64,000 nt of DNA from Synechococcus sp. UW69 (GTDB lineage: Bacteria; Cyanobacteriota; Cyanobacteriia; PCC-6307; Cyanobiaceae). Shown piece after piece: positions 40,430 through 49,230 of the stretch. The stretch covers positions 1-64,000 of the forward strand of contig NZ_UCNW01000009.1 in the NCBI RefSeq assembly GCF_900474185.1, given 5' to 3'. The notes under the pieces were generated by a model that was given only the letters and a program-made list of their open reading frames with translations, was not told the origin of the DNA and did not search any database. Numbering within the stretch: the first letter of the stretch is position 1; each line of letters begins with the position of its first letter. A program made the translations under genes and the position numbers.

Positions 40430-40756
40430 ATGCCGAAGGGCGGCTGGCAGGAATTCAGCAGCGCGGACAGTCTGCAGCGACCGAGCGGGGCGACGACGGA
40501 GCCCACAGCAAAGTCTCAGCAAATGGTGCGGGTGCAGCCCACCCGCGGCGGCAAAGGCGGCAAAACCGTAACGGTGATCCGTGGCTTGGAGCTTGATGCT
40601 GCGGGCTTCAAGGCTCTGCTGAAGAAGCTCAAAACACGCATCGGCAGTGGCGGCACCGCCAAAGACGGGGTGATCGAACTTCAAGGGGATCAGGTGGACC
40701 TGACTCTCGAGCTGCTCAGCAAGGAGGGATACCGGCCGAAACGGGCTGGTGGGTAA
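40430..40756 (+). CDS. SUI1/YciH-type translation factor
   Basis: About 108 aa. The C-terminal half is an eIF1/SUI1 domain: VRVQPTRGGKGGKTVTVIRGLEL, LLKKLKTRIGSGGTAKDGVIELQGDQ. Bacterial YciH-like members may influence start-site choice or stress translation. I use the ATG at 40430 (MPKGGWQEFSS), a common start in this family; an in-frame ATG at 40406 also exists. Confidence 0.87.
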   Translation: MPKGGWQEFSSADSLQRPSGATTEPTAKSQQMVRVQPTRGGKGGKTVTVIRGLELDAAGFKALLKKLKTRIGSGGTAKDGVIELQGDQVDLTLELLSKEGYRPKRAGG

Positions 40757-40787
40757 GTGAGAATGGCCGCCACTTCATGCCTTGGCC

Positions 40788-41432
40788 ATGACTGCCAGCC
40801 CCACCTACGGAGAACTCACCAATAAGGGTGCGTCCACCAACATCGCCTGGCATGAAGCCTCCGTTGGCCGAGACGAGCGCTCGAAGCAGCGCGGACACCG
40901 CAGTGCCATCCTCTGGTTCACCGGACTTTCGGGTTCCGGCAAAAGCACCCTGGCCAATGCCGTCAACGCGGCTCTGTTTGAGCGGGGGCTCGCCACCTAC
41001 GTGCTTGACGGGGACAACATCCGCCATGGCCTTTGCAAGGACCTGGGCTTCTCCGATGCCGACCGTGAGGAGAACATCCGCCGCATCGGTGAAGTGGCCA
41101 AGCTGTTCCTGGATGCAGGCGTGATCGTGCTGACCGCCTTCGTCTCCCCGTTCCGCGCTGATCGAGACAAGGCCCGTGGCCTGGTGGAGGACGGTGACTT
41201 TCTCGAGGTGTTCTGCGCTGCCGATCTCGATGTCTGCGAATCCCGCGATCCCAAAGGCCTTTACGCCAAGGCACGGGCTGGGCAGATCAAAGAATTCACC
41301 GGCATCTCCAGCCCCTACGAAGCACCGGAGACGCCCGAGCTGAAGATCGACACCGGCAAGCAGGATCTAGCCGACTCCGTGGAGCTGGTGATCAAGGCAC
41401 TCCAGGAGCGGGGGGTGATTCCGGCGGCCTGA
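40788..41432 (+). CDS. cysC: Adenylylsulfate kinase
   Basis: Phosphorylates APS to PAPS in sulfate assimilation. The P-loop is WFTGLSGSGKSTLANAV, DGDNIRHGL binds APS, and SPFRADRDKAR and GLYAKARAGQIKEFTGISSPYEAPETPEL are typical. 214 aa from the ATG at 40788. Its end overlaps the convergent permease gene by 41 bases. Confidence 0.94.
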   Translation: MTASPTYGELTNKGASTNIAWHEASVGRDERSKQRGHRSAILWFTGLSGSGKSTLANAVNAALFERGLATYVLDGDNIRHGLCKDLGFSDADREENIRRIGEVAKLFLDAGVIVLTAFVSPFRADRDKARGLVEDGDFLEVFCAADLDVCESRDPKGLYAKARAGQIKEFTGISSPYEAPETPELKIDTGKQDLADSVELVIKALQERGVIPAA

Positions 41433-42471
41433 TATCGCCGGCCCTGGCGGCATCGGCCAGGGTCTTGATGCAACTGGCCACCGGAACCGCCAACAGCAGT
41501 CCCAGGAGATCACCCACGCCGTAGAGGGCACCCACCCGGGCACCGATCGGCAAAGCGATCAGCAACCAGGCCGGTTGCAGCCCGACGATGCTGCCCATCA
41601 GCCGCGGCTGGATGACCTGATCCACGATCTGACCAACGACGATCGCCGCGGCGAGCAGCTCGAAGCCTGTGCGGGGATCCTGTACTGCCAAAACTGCACT
41701 CACCGAGACAATCGACACAGCGCTGGCGTAAGGCACCAGGGTGGTGAATCCGATCAGCACAGCGAACAACACCCCGTAGGGGATTTTCAGGGCGGTGAAG
41801 ACCAGAAGCTGGCCGCCACTGAGGATCAACGCCAGCACCACCTGCCCGGCGAAGTAGCCCCGAAAAGTGCGCTCGAGGGTCGTCTGCACCAGCTCCCGCC
41901 AGCGATCCGGCAGCCAACGGGCCAGGCCTTCGACGATGGGATCAGCCCCAAGCAGCAGAAAAACCGCCAGCACCAGCACGATCACCACATTGATCGTGGT
42001 GCCGACCGTTGCCCCCAGAAGTCCCAACAAGCGCTGACTCAGCTGCGTGGCCAGACGACTGAACTGGGACACCAGATCGCTGCTGAGATCAGCGAAATCG
42101 GCGGGCAAGCCATGGTCCACCGCCCAAAGCTGACCCCGGTCGATCCACTGCTCTGCTGCCGTCAACAGGGACGGCGAAGCAGTGATCAATTGGCTGAGCT
42201 GTTCAATCAGCAGCGGCACCAAGGCCACGGCCGCCCAAACCAAGAGCCCCACGGTCACCAGAACAACGCTCACGATGGCCCAGGCGCGGGGCAGACCCCG
42301 TTGCGAGAGCCAGCGGCAGGGCAGATCCAACAGAAAGGCAATCAAGGCCGCGGTCAGAAACAGCCCAGGAAACGGCGCGAACTGAACCAGCAGGCGCTTC
42401 AACACAAAGGCGTTCAAACCCAGCACGGGGAGCAAGAGACCGAGTCGCAACCAAGCGGGCCAGGGCGTCAT
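41392..42471 (-). CDS. AI-2E family transporter (PerM-like)
   Basis: 359 aa with eight or so transmembrane helices in the AI-2E exporter/permease pattern: an N-terminal pair of helices, a soluble middle (LLTAAEQWIDRGQLWAVDHG), then TTLVPYASAVSIVS and a C-terminal QPRLMGSIVGLQPAWLLIALPIGARVGALYGVGDLLGLLLAVPVA. Family members export small molecules or ions, so the name does not fix the substrate. Followed by a short Pro-rich tail. Confidence 0.8.
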   Translation of the reverse strand: MTPWPAWLRLGLLLPVLGLNAFVLKRLLVQFAPFPGLFLTAALIAFLLDLPCRWLSQRGLPRAWAIVSVVLVTVGLLVWAAVALVPLLIEQLSQLITASPSLLTAAEQWIDRGQLWAVDHGLPADFADLSSDLVSQFSRLATQLSQRLLGLLGATVGTTINVVIVLVLAVFLLLGADPIVEGLARWLPDRWRELVQTTLERTFRGYFAGQVVLALILSGGQLLVFTALKIPYGVLFAVLIGFTTLVPYASAVSIVSVSAVLAVQDPRTGFELLAAAIVVGQIVDQVIQPRLMGSIVGLQPAWLLIALPIGARVGALYGVGDLLGLLLAVPVASCIKTLADAARAGDIRPPESPPAPGVP

Positions 42472-42492
42472 CGAGAGGATGACGCGTGTCGA

Positions 42493-43122
42493 TCAGTGCT
42501 GCTCAAGAGAAGAAGGATTGGAAGCGGAACTGACGTAATGGCACCAAAAACTGAGCCAGGCGGCAATCCCGAGAAACTTGAATCCCTCTTCAAAAATCTG
42601 CACCGTCTCGTAGGAATTCGGCCAAAGCCCTTGAAGAGCATCGGTCAGAACCGACAGGCCCAACAGCACAACGGAAACCAAAAAAGTGTCGCCACCAAAG
42701 TGCCGAAGTGGTCCACGGAACCGGAACAACAGCAGCCCGGTGAAGAAGGCGTAGGTGATGTAGAGGAACGCCTCACCGAGGTAGCGGTCGTGCACCAGGA
42801 ACATGTCGTCGAGGCAGAGCCACAGCGAGAAACCACCCCCACAGAAGGCAAATTGGCGGTTCAAAACGGAGCCTTTGATTTGCCGGGTGGACGCCGCAAA
42901 CAAGGCAATGGCAGCGGCCGCCATCCAGAGCAAGTAGCCGACGCTTGAAAGAAAGCCCTCCCCCAGAGGTGCCTTGCAGGACTGGGCCAAATCCTTCAAC
43001 ACCATTTTGGCGCTGATGCCCTCTGAAGCACTCCAGCCCAGCGCAATCGCATAGACGATGGCCGCCGGCACCACAGCCCAAAGCAGCGTGGAACGAAGCG
43101 TGGAACGAACGGGAACACTCAT
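42493..43122 (-). CDS. Uncharacterised multi-pass membrane protein
   Basis: 209 aa with about six hydrophobic segments. I do not recognise the family. Notable are acidic and His residues inside or at the edges of helices: LCLDDMFLVHDRYLGE, a TDALQG turn and FEEGFKFLGIAAWLSFWCHYV. Such a pattern could form a metal or proton site, but this is only inference. Its start overlaps the purE stop by 4 bases, so the two are probably co-transcribed. Confidence 0.6.
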   Translation of the reverse strand: MSVPVRSTLRSTLLWAVVPAAIVYAIALGWSASEGISAKMVLKDLAQSCKAPLGEGFLSSVGYLLWMAAAAIALFAASTRQIKGSVLNRQFAFCGGGFSLWLCLDDMFLVHDRYLGEAFLYITYAFFTGLLLFRFRGPLRHFGGDTFLVSVVLLGLSVLTDALQGLWPNSYETVQIFEEGFKFLGIAAWLSFWCHYVSSASNPSSLEQH

Positions 43123-43673
43123 GAATCCATCTGGGAGAGGTAATCCGTGCTGCCCAGATCAACCAGGCGCGCATCCTTGGCCACCACAGCATCGTGGAGG
43201 CTGCTGCGGTAAGCCTCAAGTTTCCTGGCCAAGCCAGCATCCGCCACCGCCAGAATCTGAGCCGCCAGCAAGCCGGCATTGAGGCCCCCACCGATGGCAA
43301 CGGTGGCAACAGGTATCCCACCCGGCATCTGCACAATCGAATGGAGGGAGTCGACCCCCGAAAGCGCCCGGCTTTTCACCGGCACGCCAATCACGGGCAG
43401 CGTGGTGAGGGCAGCCACCATGCCAGGGAGATGGGCAGCCCCGCCGGCACCGGCGACGATCACACCGAAGCCCTGATCCCGGGAGGCCTTGGCGAAGCTC
43501 ACCATCTCCAACGGTGTGCGATGGGCCGAGAGCACCCGAACCTCAACCTCCACCCCCAGCTCACGCAGGATGGCGGCGGCGGGTTCCATGGTGGGCAAGT
43601 CAGAGTCACTTCCCATCACAACGGCAACTCGGGGGAGCACTGGCGGCACAACGCAGAGGGGCAAGACTGCCAT
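43119..43673 (-). CDS. purE: N5-CAIR mutase PurE
   Basis: Class I PurE of purine synthesis. [23 protein letters not shown] (catalytic His) and [14 protein letters not shown] are diagnostic. 184 aa from 43673; a GTG at 43652 would remove the first seven residues, which are not family-like. The divergent nagA starts only 11 bases away from the longer form, so promoters must lie within coding DNA. Confidence 0.93.
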   Translation of the reverse strand: MAVLPLCVVPPVLPRVAVVMGSDSDLPTMEPAAAILRELGVEVEVRVLSAHRTPLEMVSFAKASRDQGFGVIVAGAGGAAHLPGMVAALTTLPVIGVPVKSRALSGVDSLHSIVQMPGGIPVATVAIGGGLNAGLLAAQILAVADAGLARKLEAYRSSLHDAVVAKDARLVDLGSTDYLSQMDS

Positions 43674-43684
43674 CGTCTCCCCCC

Positions 43685-44860
43685 ATGGCTGCCGAGGCCA
43701 GTGTTGCGTTGATGCACCGGATCACCAACGTTCGTCTGCCTGCGCCTCAGCCTGGCGATGGAGACCAGCGCTATGCCGTCTGTTTGGACTCCCAGGGGCT
43801 GATCTGCCGCATCAAAGCAATGGGCACTGAGGACCAACAGGCTGAGGAGAATTGGAACGGCGACTGGCTCAGCCCCCGGGGGGTCGATCTGCAGATCAAC
43901 GGCGGATTGGGGCTGGCCTTCCCGGAACTGACAGCAGCAGATCTGCCCCGTCTGGAGGAGCTCCTGGATCTGTTGTGGCGCGATGGTGTCGAGGCGATCG
44001 CACCGACCTTGGTGACCTGCGGCATCGCACCACTGCGCCAGGCCCTGGCCGTGCTGCGGGAGGCGCGGCAACAGCACCGTCCCGGCCGTTGCGAGCTGCT
44101 GGGGGCCCATCTGGAGGGTCCCTTTCTGGCGGAGGCCCGCCGCGGTGCCCATCCCAGGGAACACCTGGCCCGCCCCAGCCTGGAAGCGCTGGACGAACGC
44201 ATCGGGGGATTCGAAACGGAGATTGCCCTGGTGACCCTGGCCCCCGAACTGGAGGGGGCTGCTGCGGTGATCAAAAGGCTGCGGGAGCTGGGCATCAGGG
44301 TGGCCCTCGGCCACAGCGCCGCCAATGCCGACCAGGCCAGCGCCGGTTTCGATCAGGGAGTGGGCATGCTCACCCACGCCTTCAATGCCATGCCGGGCTT
44401 GTATCACCGGGCACCGGGCCCGCTTGGGGAGGCCTGCCGGCGCAGGGGGATCGCCCTGGGGCTGATCGCCGATGGGGTGCACGTGCACCCCACGATGGCG
44501 GTGCTGCTGCAACGGCTGGCTCCTGAGCAGACGGTGCTGGTGAGCGATGCGCTGGCCCCCTACGGCCTGGCCGATGGCGAACACCACTGGGATGAGCGGG
44601 TGCTGCTGGTGGAGAACGGCACCTGCCGCCTCGAGGACGGCACCCTGGCGGGGGTAACCCTGCCGCAACTGGAGGGGGTGAAACGGCTGGCCCGCTGGAG
44701 TGAGGCTCCCAGTGCTGCGATCTGGAGCGCCACGGTGGCCCCGAGGCAGGTGATTGGCGATGCAACGGGGGTCCTGGACGCCCTGATGGGACGACCACTG
44801 ACGCAGCTGCTGCGCTGGCGCGACGAGGAGGGTGATCTGCACTGGGCCTGCGCTGCTTAG
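43685..44860 (+). CDS. nagA: N-acetylglucosamine-6-phosphate deacetylase
   Basis: Amidohydrolase that releases acetate from GlcNAc-6-P, the first intracellular committed step after GlcNAc uptake in chitin or wall-sugar use. GVDLQINGGLGLAF, LLGAHLEGPFLAEARRGAHP, VALGHSAANADQASAGFDQGV, THAFNAMPGLYHR and GLIADGVHVHP match NagA; the catalytic Asp should be in LVSDALAPYG. I use the ATG at 43685 since the upstream frame to 43514 is antisense to purE. 391 aa. The chitinase gene is 0.8 kb away, beyond chlM. Confidence 0.88.
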   Translation: MAAEASVALMHRITNVRLPAPQPGDGDQRYAVCLDSQGLICRIKAMGTEDQQAEENWNGDWLSPRGVDLQINGGLGLAFPELTAADLPRLEELLDLLWRDGVEAIAPTLVTCGIAPLRQALAVLREARQQHRPGRCELLGAHLEGPFLAEARRGAHPREHLARPSLEALDERIGGFETEIALVTLAPELEGAAAVIKRLRELGIRVALGHSAANADQASAGFDQGVGMLTHAFNAMPGLYHRAPGPLGEACRRRGIALGLIADGVHVHPTMAVLLQRLAPEQTVLVSDALAPYGLADGEHHWDERVLLVENGTCRLEDGTLAGVTLPQLEGVKRLARWSEAPSAAIWSATVAPRQVIGDATGVLDALMGRPLTQLLRWRDEEGDLHWACAA

Positions 44861-44887
44861 GATCCCGCCGACGCAAACCCTTCCGCC

Positions 44888-45601
44888 ATGGCCCCCGATC
44901 AGCTGCTGGAGCAGAAACAGGCCGAGAAGAAGGAGGTGAAGGGCTACTTCGAAACCACGGGTTTCGACCGCTGGAACCGCATCTACAGCGACAGCGATGA
45001 CGTGAACAAGGTGCAGCGCAACATCCGCATCGGTCACCAGAAAACCGTGGATGAAGTTCTGGCCTGGATCAAGGAGAGCGATGAACTCAGCCAGGCGAGC
45101 TTCTGCGATGCCGGCTGCGGGGTGGGAAGCCTGAGCCTGCCGCTGGCGGCGATGGGGGCGGGTTCGATCAACGCCAGCGACATCTCCGAGGCCATGGCCC
45201 AGGAGGCGGAGCGCCGGGCCCGCGAGGCCGGCCTCGACATGGCCAAGCTGAATTTCTTCGCCAGCGACCTGGAAAGCCTGAGCGGCTCCTTCCACACGGT
45301 GTGCTGCCTGGATGTGTTCATCCACTACCCCCAGCAGCCGGCGGAGGAGATGGTGAAGCACCTCTGCAGCCTCACCGAAGAGCGCCTGATCGTGAGCTTT
45401 GCGCCCTACACCCCGCTGCTGGCGCTGCTCAAAGGCATCGGCCAGTTGTTCCCCGGCCCCAGCAAAACCACTCGGGCCTACACCCTCAAGGAAGACGGCA
45501 TCGTGAAAGCAGCGGAAGCCTGCGGTTTCAAGCTGGTGCGCCGCAGCCTGAACAAAGCCCCCTTCTACTTCTCACGCTTGATCGAGTTCCGCAAGGCCTG
45601 A
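44888..45601 (+). CDS. chlM: Mg-protoporphyrin IX methyltransferase
   Basis: Methylates Mg-protoporphyrin IX in chlorophyll synthesis. 237 aa. The N-terminal KEVKGYFETTGFDRWNRIYSD is characteristic; motif I is FCDAGCGVGSLSLPLA, ASDISEAM the second strand, and the C-terminus KAPFYFSRLIEFRKA is typical. Stop at 45601, close to a pair of palindromes shared with the convergent chitinase. Confidence 0.94.
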   Translation: MAPDQLLEQKQAEKKEVKGYFETTGFDRWNRIYSDSDDVNKVQRNIRIGHQKTVDEVLAWIKESDELSQASFCDAGCGVGSLSLPLAAMGAGSINASDISEAMAQEAERRAREAGLDMAKLNFFASDLESLSGSFHTVCCLDVFIHYPQQPAEEMVKHLCSLTEERLIVSFAPYTPLLALLKGIGQLFPGPSKTTRAYTLKEDGIVKAAEACGFKLVRRSLNKAPFYFSRLIEFRKA

Positions 45602-45630
45602 TCAGGTCTGAGTCTCCCTCTTCAGAACAA

Positions 45631-45656
45631 AACCCTCCCTCAATTGAGGGAGGGTT
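45631..45656 (-). terminator. Perfect 26-base palindrome, probable chitinase terminator
   Basis: AACCCTCCCTCAA and its exact complement, with no loop bases. Read on the reverse strand, it is followed by TTGTTCTG, giving a short T-rich tail; on the forward strand (chlM side) no T run follows. It therefore probably ends the chitinase transcript and may also insulate chlM. Confidence 0.6.
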
Positions 45657-45669
45657 CAACACCCATGAC

Positions 45670-45687
45670 CTCCCTCAACTGAGGGAG
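45670..45687 (-). repeat. Inverted repeat CTCCCTCA-AC-TGAGGGAG
   Basis: 8-base-pair stem with a two-base loop, 7 bases after the chitinase stop. A second member of the palindrome family found at 45631, 49033, 53024 and 53061. Confidence 0.65.
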
Positions 45688-45694
45688 ATTCGGA

Positions 45695-48600
45695 TCAAAC
45701 CAGGCCGGTGAAATCCGTCAGGCTGAAATCGCCGTTGCCGCCAATGATCGCGTCGAACTCAGGAGCTCGACCGATCACCTCGGCATAGCTCGCCCCCTGG
45801 CGGAGCAGATCATCGGCAGCCTCCACCAGGCTGGCCTCACCTTCAGCATCGTTGCTGAGGGCCCAGAACATCATTCCGCCCAAACCCTTCTCCTCCACGT
45901 AGGCCGCTTTACCGGCAATGGTGGCGGTGGTTTCCATGGAGCTCCACTCGTCTCCGTCGTACAGGAATGCCGCCTTGTTGTCGTCATCCCAGTAGAGGTT
46001 GCGCGTCCCCGTGATGACATCGTTGAGGACATCTTTGTAGTCGTAGACGCCCGCCTCAAACGAACCGGTGGCATCACGGCCGGAACCAGGCTGTTGGTAG
46101 CCGAAGGTTCCGCCATCAGCAACGTTGCCCCAGGCGCGGGTGTAGGCAGGGGCCCCCATCACAACCTTGCTCAGCTCGATCCCCGCGTTCTCGAAGACAT
46201 CGACCGCTCCAGTGACGTCGTAGTTGTTGGCGTCACCGGTCATGGCGGCCTGATGCCCAGTGACGTTCTCCCATCCACCGTGGAAGTCGTAGGTCATCAC
46301 GTTGTAGAAATCGACGTAGGGGTCAATGCCTGAAAGGTTGAGGTTGACCAGCTTCTCTTGGCCACCAGCCGTGGCAATCGACACCTCAAAGTCACGCCCG
46401 GTGCGGGCCGAAAGATCATCGAGGGCGGTGCGCAGATCACGCAACACCAGCTCGAAGTTGCCCCCATCACTGGCGGAGACGGCATTGCCCGCCTTGCCAC
46501 CACCACCCGGGTATTCCCAGTCGAAATCGACAACGTTGAAGAAGTCGTAGGTCTCGAAAATGCGTACGGTCTCGCTGACGAACTTGTCGCGACCCTCCTG
46601 CGTGGCATAGGCGGTGCTGAACTCATCCGACAACGTCCAACCACCGAGGGCAAAGCCAAGATTGACCTCCGGGTTGAGTTCCTTGAAGCGACGCAGCTGT
46701 TCAAAGTTGCCGGCATCGTTGGTGCCAACGCCGTTCCAACCCACTGGAACCGATGTCACGGTGATGGCGTCACCGGTTTGAGTAACGGTGTAGCGCCCTG
46801 AGTTTTCGTAGATGTCGAGCAGCTCCGGGTCCATTGCGGCGTAATCGCCGCTGCTGAAGGTGCGGCTGACCTGATCGGCCTCAGGGAAGCGCTTCTGGAG
46901 GGCAGCAAATTCGTCGAACAGAGTGATCGACCCATCCGCCTTCACGTCAAAGAAGCTGTAGTTCATGTGGGTCATCGACTGGCCGTCGACATCCGACAGA
47001 TTCAGATCACGGCTGTAGATGCCCCACTCCTCGAAGTAGGTCACCACCCGCTTATCGGTTGTGCCGTTGGGACGCTCGTAGTCGATAGTGACGGTGCCGC
47101 CCTCGGTCACAGGGCTGTCTTCGCTGACTGGGCTGTCTTCGATGACTGTGGCCTCACCGTCGGGGGTTTCAACAACGTCACTGGCATCTGGCTGCTGAGG
47201 AGATTCAGACTGCTCAACCACTGACGAATCCGGCTGAGGCACCTCGGCGCTCGTGGAGGCGAGATCGAACACCTGATTCGGATCAACAAAGTCTCCGGAA
47301 CCCTGGTAGTAGGAGCTCTGGGCGGAGCCCGCAGCCAGTGGAGCTGACCAAGACTTGGGACTCAGGGTGACGACATAACGGCCATCGTCACGGAGCGTGT
47401 TGGTGAACTCGAAGTTGCTGACGCTCTTCAACGGTGCATCGGAAACAAAACTCACCGTCCAGTCCTGACCGACTGAAGCACCGGTGGTGTTCTTCACCGT
47501 GACATTGCCAGCGAAGGTTCCCGACCAGCCACCCGTGATCGTGGCGGACACCACCAGACCTGAAGCACTGGGTTCAGGCTCCACCGTCGGCTCGGGTGCA
47601 CTGGGCATGGGGGACTCGATATCGATCTCTGGATCCATGTCCATCTCTGGATCCATCTCCATCTCTGGCTCCATGTCCATGGAGCCGTCATCGCCCATGG
47701 AATGGCTGTCGTGGGGAGGCTGCTCATTCACGGCCGGATCGCCGGCCTGGGTCTGAAAACCATCCGTCAGCTCACCGGCAGGAGCGGCGGGGGTAAGCAG
47801 AGCGGTGCGGTCCTTGAGGGTCAACGAGTCAACTGAGCGACCGAAAGGGATCTCGAGGTTGTCTTCGACGATCTGATCGAAGTGGAATTCCAGGCTGGCC
47901 CCAGGAATATCAGCCAGGTTGGTGTTCTGGAAGATGAAGGTCTGCCCGGTGGGCTCAGTCGAAATAACCAAGTCAGCCCCGTCCTGCGTCACCGAAAGAC
48001 GCTCGCGAGTGCCGTAATAGAGAAAGCTGATCTTGTCGGTGGTCGGATCAAAGTCGGTGATCGTCTCGACCCTGCCGTACTCGTGCGAGCGGATGTAGGT
48101 GGTGTTGGGGTCCTTCTCGCCGATGCCCAACTCCCACGACACAACGCCTCCCAGGTCTTGGCGAAGGTGTTCGTTGCCGACCACGCCGTAGTCCTCAAGG
48201 GCCAGCTGGTCGTAGGTCACCCCCACGAGGGTCATCTTCTGGGCGTCATTCCAGGGGCTCAAGAAGGTGACGTAGCCCTCTTCGGTTTTGCCAAGAATCA
48301 GGTTATGGACCGACTGACCACCGAAATCCAAACGATCAATGCCGGGGCGAAAGTCGGTGACCTCCCCTGAATAGACATCAACCTCGAAGACGCGTGTTGG
48401 GGCATCGGTCGTCGATGCTTCAACCTCAGGCTGGGCCTCGGGTTCGGGTTCGGGTTCGGGTTGAGGATCCGGAACAGGTTCGAGCTCAGACTCTGGCTTC
48501 GGCTCGAGAGAAGGCTCTTGTTGAGAGCTCAAATCATCAACAGACGAATCAACAAAGAACATCTCCTCCGTCAATGTTCCGCTGTGGGGAAGATCGACGC

Positions 48601-48886
48601 TGACGGCATTGAAACTCAGGCTCAGAGAGCCACCGGCAGGAATAGACGCACCCCACTCGGGCGGCCGAACAGTCACCTCATAGGTGCCATCCCCCAGATC
48701 AACAACGTCATAGGTGGACGACCAAACCTGAACATCTTTTTGCGTGGTGCGAAAGGTATACGACCAATCCGTCAGAGGGGTATCGCCGGAGTTGGTGAGG
48801 GTCAACTGACCTGACATACCCCCCCAATAAAGATTGCCAGAAACAGATGCTTGTAGCGCCAAAACAACAATGCTCAACTCGTTCAA
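45695..48886 (-). CDS. Modular family 18 chitinase with two CBM2-like domains
   Basis: 1063 aa. Order: CBM2-like module (about residues 7-112, SGNLYWGGMSGQLTLTN), Pro/Glu linker, two segments with DFRPGIDRLDF and DFDPTTDKISF like those of type I secreted proteins, an acidic Met/Asp/Glu repeat linker (about 400-440), a second CBM2-like module (about 440-535), an acidic linker, then a GH18 catalytic domain (about 605-1035). Catalytic DxDxE is VDFDWEYP with D787, D789 and E791; NVMTYDFHGG and MMFWALSND also fit GH18. No Sec signal is present, and a type I route is likely but unproven. The start is unclear: the frame begins after a stop with TTG at 48886 or 48877 and has no ATG. Confidence 0.87.
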   Translation of the reverse strand: MNELSIVVLALQASVSGNLYWGGMSGQLTLTNSGDTPLTDWSYTFRTTQKDVQVWSSTYDVVDLGDGTYEVTVRPPEWGASIPAGGSLSLSFNAVSVDLPHSGTLTEEMFFVDSSVDDLSSQQEPSLEPKPESELEPVPDPQPEPEPEPEAQPEVEASTTDAPTRVFEVDVYSGEVTDFRPGIDRLDFGGQSVHNLILGKTEEGYVTFLSPWNDAQKMTLVGVTYDQLALEDYGVVGNEHLRQDLGGVVSWELGIGEKDPNTTYIRSHEYGRVETITDFDPTTDKISFLYYGTRERLSVTQDGADLVISTEPTGQTFIFQNTNLADIPGASLEFHFDQIVEDNLEIPFGRSVDSLTLKDRTALLTPAAPAGELTDGFQTQAGDPAVNEQPPHDSHSMGDDGSMDMEPEMEMDPEMDMDPEIDIESPMPSAPEPTVEPEPSASGLVVSATITGGWSGTFAGNVTVKNTTGASVGQDWTVSFVSDAPLKSVSNFEFTNTLRDDGRYVVTLSPKSWSAPLAAGSAQSSYYQGSGDFVDPNQVFDLASTSAEVPQPDSSVVEQSESPQQPDASDVVETPDGEATVIEDSPVSEDSPVTEGGTVTIDYERPNGTTDKRVVTYFEEWGIYSRDLNLSDVDGQSMTHMNYSFFDVKADGSITLFDEFAALQKRFPEADQVSRTFSSGDYAAMDPELLDIYENSGRYTVTQTGDAITVTSVPVGWNGVGTNDAGNFEQLRRFKELNPEVNLGFALGGWTLSDEFSTAYATQEGRDKFVSETVRIFETYDFFNVVDFDWEYPGGGGKAGNAVSASDGGNFELVLRDLRTALDDLSARTGRDFEVSIATAGGQEKLVNLNLSGIDPYVDFYNVMTYDFHGGWENVTGHQAAMTGDANNYDVTGAVDVFENAGIELSKVVMGAPAYTRAWGNVADGGTFGYQQPGSGRDATGSFEAGVYDYKDVLNDVITGTRNLYWDDDNKAAFLYDGDEWSSMETTATIAGKAAYVEEKGLGGMMFWALSNDAEGEASLVEAADDLLRQGASYAEVIGRAPEFDAIIGGNGDFSLTDFTGLV
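47625..47678 (-). repeat. Three 18-base tandem repeats in the chitinase linker
   Basis: Units ATCTCTGGATCCATGTCC at 47625, 47643 and 47661 with one or two changes each. They encode an alternating Met/Asp/Glu/Pro linker between the secretion-like segment and the second CBM2-like domain. Confidence 0.85.
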
Positions 48887-49059
48887 ACCCTAAAAACTCA
48901 AGCCGCATTGTTTCTGAAAAGCCCATGAGAATGACTAGTAAATTTGATACAGTTATGACCAAATATGAGCCGAGTAACATATTAATTAGAGCCAAACATC
49001 CCTTGGAAGAGGGAGAACAACAAGGGCTTCCCTCCCCCAAATGGGGGATCAGGCATGCA
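48887..49059. other. Chitinase promoter region and autotransporter 3' flank
   Basis: A+T-rich gap of 173 bases. The half next to the chitinase should hold its promoter and leader. The other half holds the CCCCC palindrome at 49033-49048 downstream of the first autotransporter gene. No gene was seen. Confidence 0.5.
49033..49048 (-). repeat. Inverted repeat TCCCCCA-AA-TGGGGGA
   Basis: 7-base-pair stem, two-base loop, 11 bases beyond the stop codon of the 1240-aa autotransporter. The right arm continues as TGGGGGATCAG, a word shared with the palindrome at 53061. Neither side has a long T run. Confidence 0.6.
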
Positions 49060-49230
49060 TCAGAACTGGAAGGTCACACCGCCGCTCGCGCGCCAGGTCG
49101 TGCCACGGTCGCTGGCCCAAAACTCCATGCCGCCACGGCCATACAGCTTCACGGAGACGCCGTTGAAGTTCTGCACCGTGTAGTCCAATCCCGCCTCAAG
49201 CAAGGCGCCGTTCTCGGTGCCCAGCTGTGA
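49059..49230 (-). repeat. Barrel 3'-end copy A (near-identical to 53088-53259)
   Basis: The last 172 bases around the stop of autotransporter 1 differ at one position (49200 G versus 53229 T) from the same stretch of autotransporter 2, offset 4029. Upstream barrel DNA remains similar but less so. Confidence 0.85.

Noticed and set aside
39456-40571. 371-codon forward frame across the methyltransferase and SUI1 genes
   Set aside because: Antisense to the methyltransferase and out of frame with the SUI1 domain.
41575-42948. 457-codon forward frame rich in Gln and His
   Set aside because: Antisense to the AI-2E permease and the following membrane protein; composition typical of a shadow frame.
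43616-45361. 581-codon open frame on the reverse strand
   Set aside because: Antisense to nagA and chlM, both clear by motif; Gln/His-rich shadow translation.
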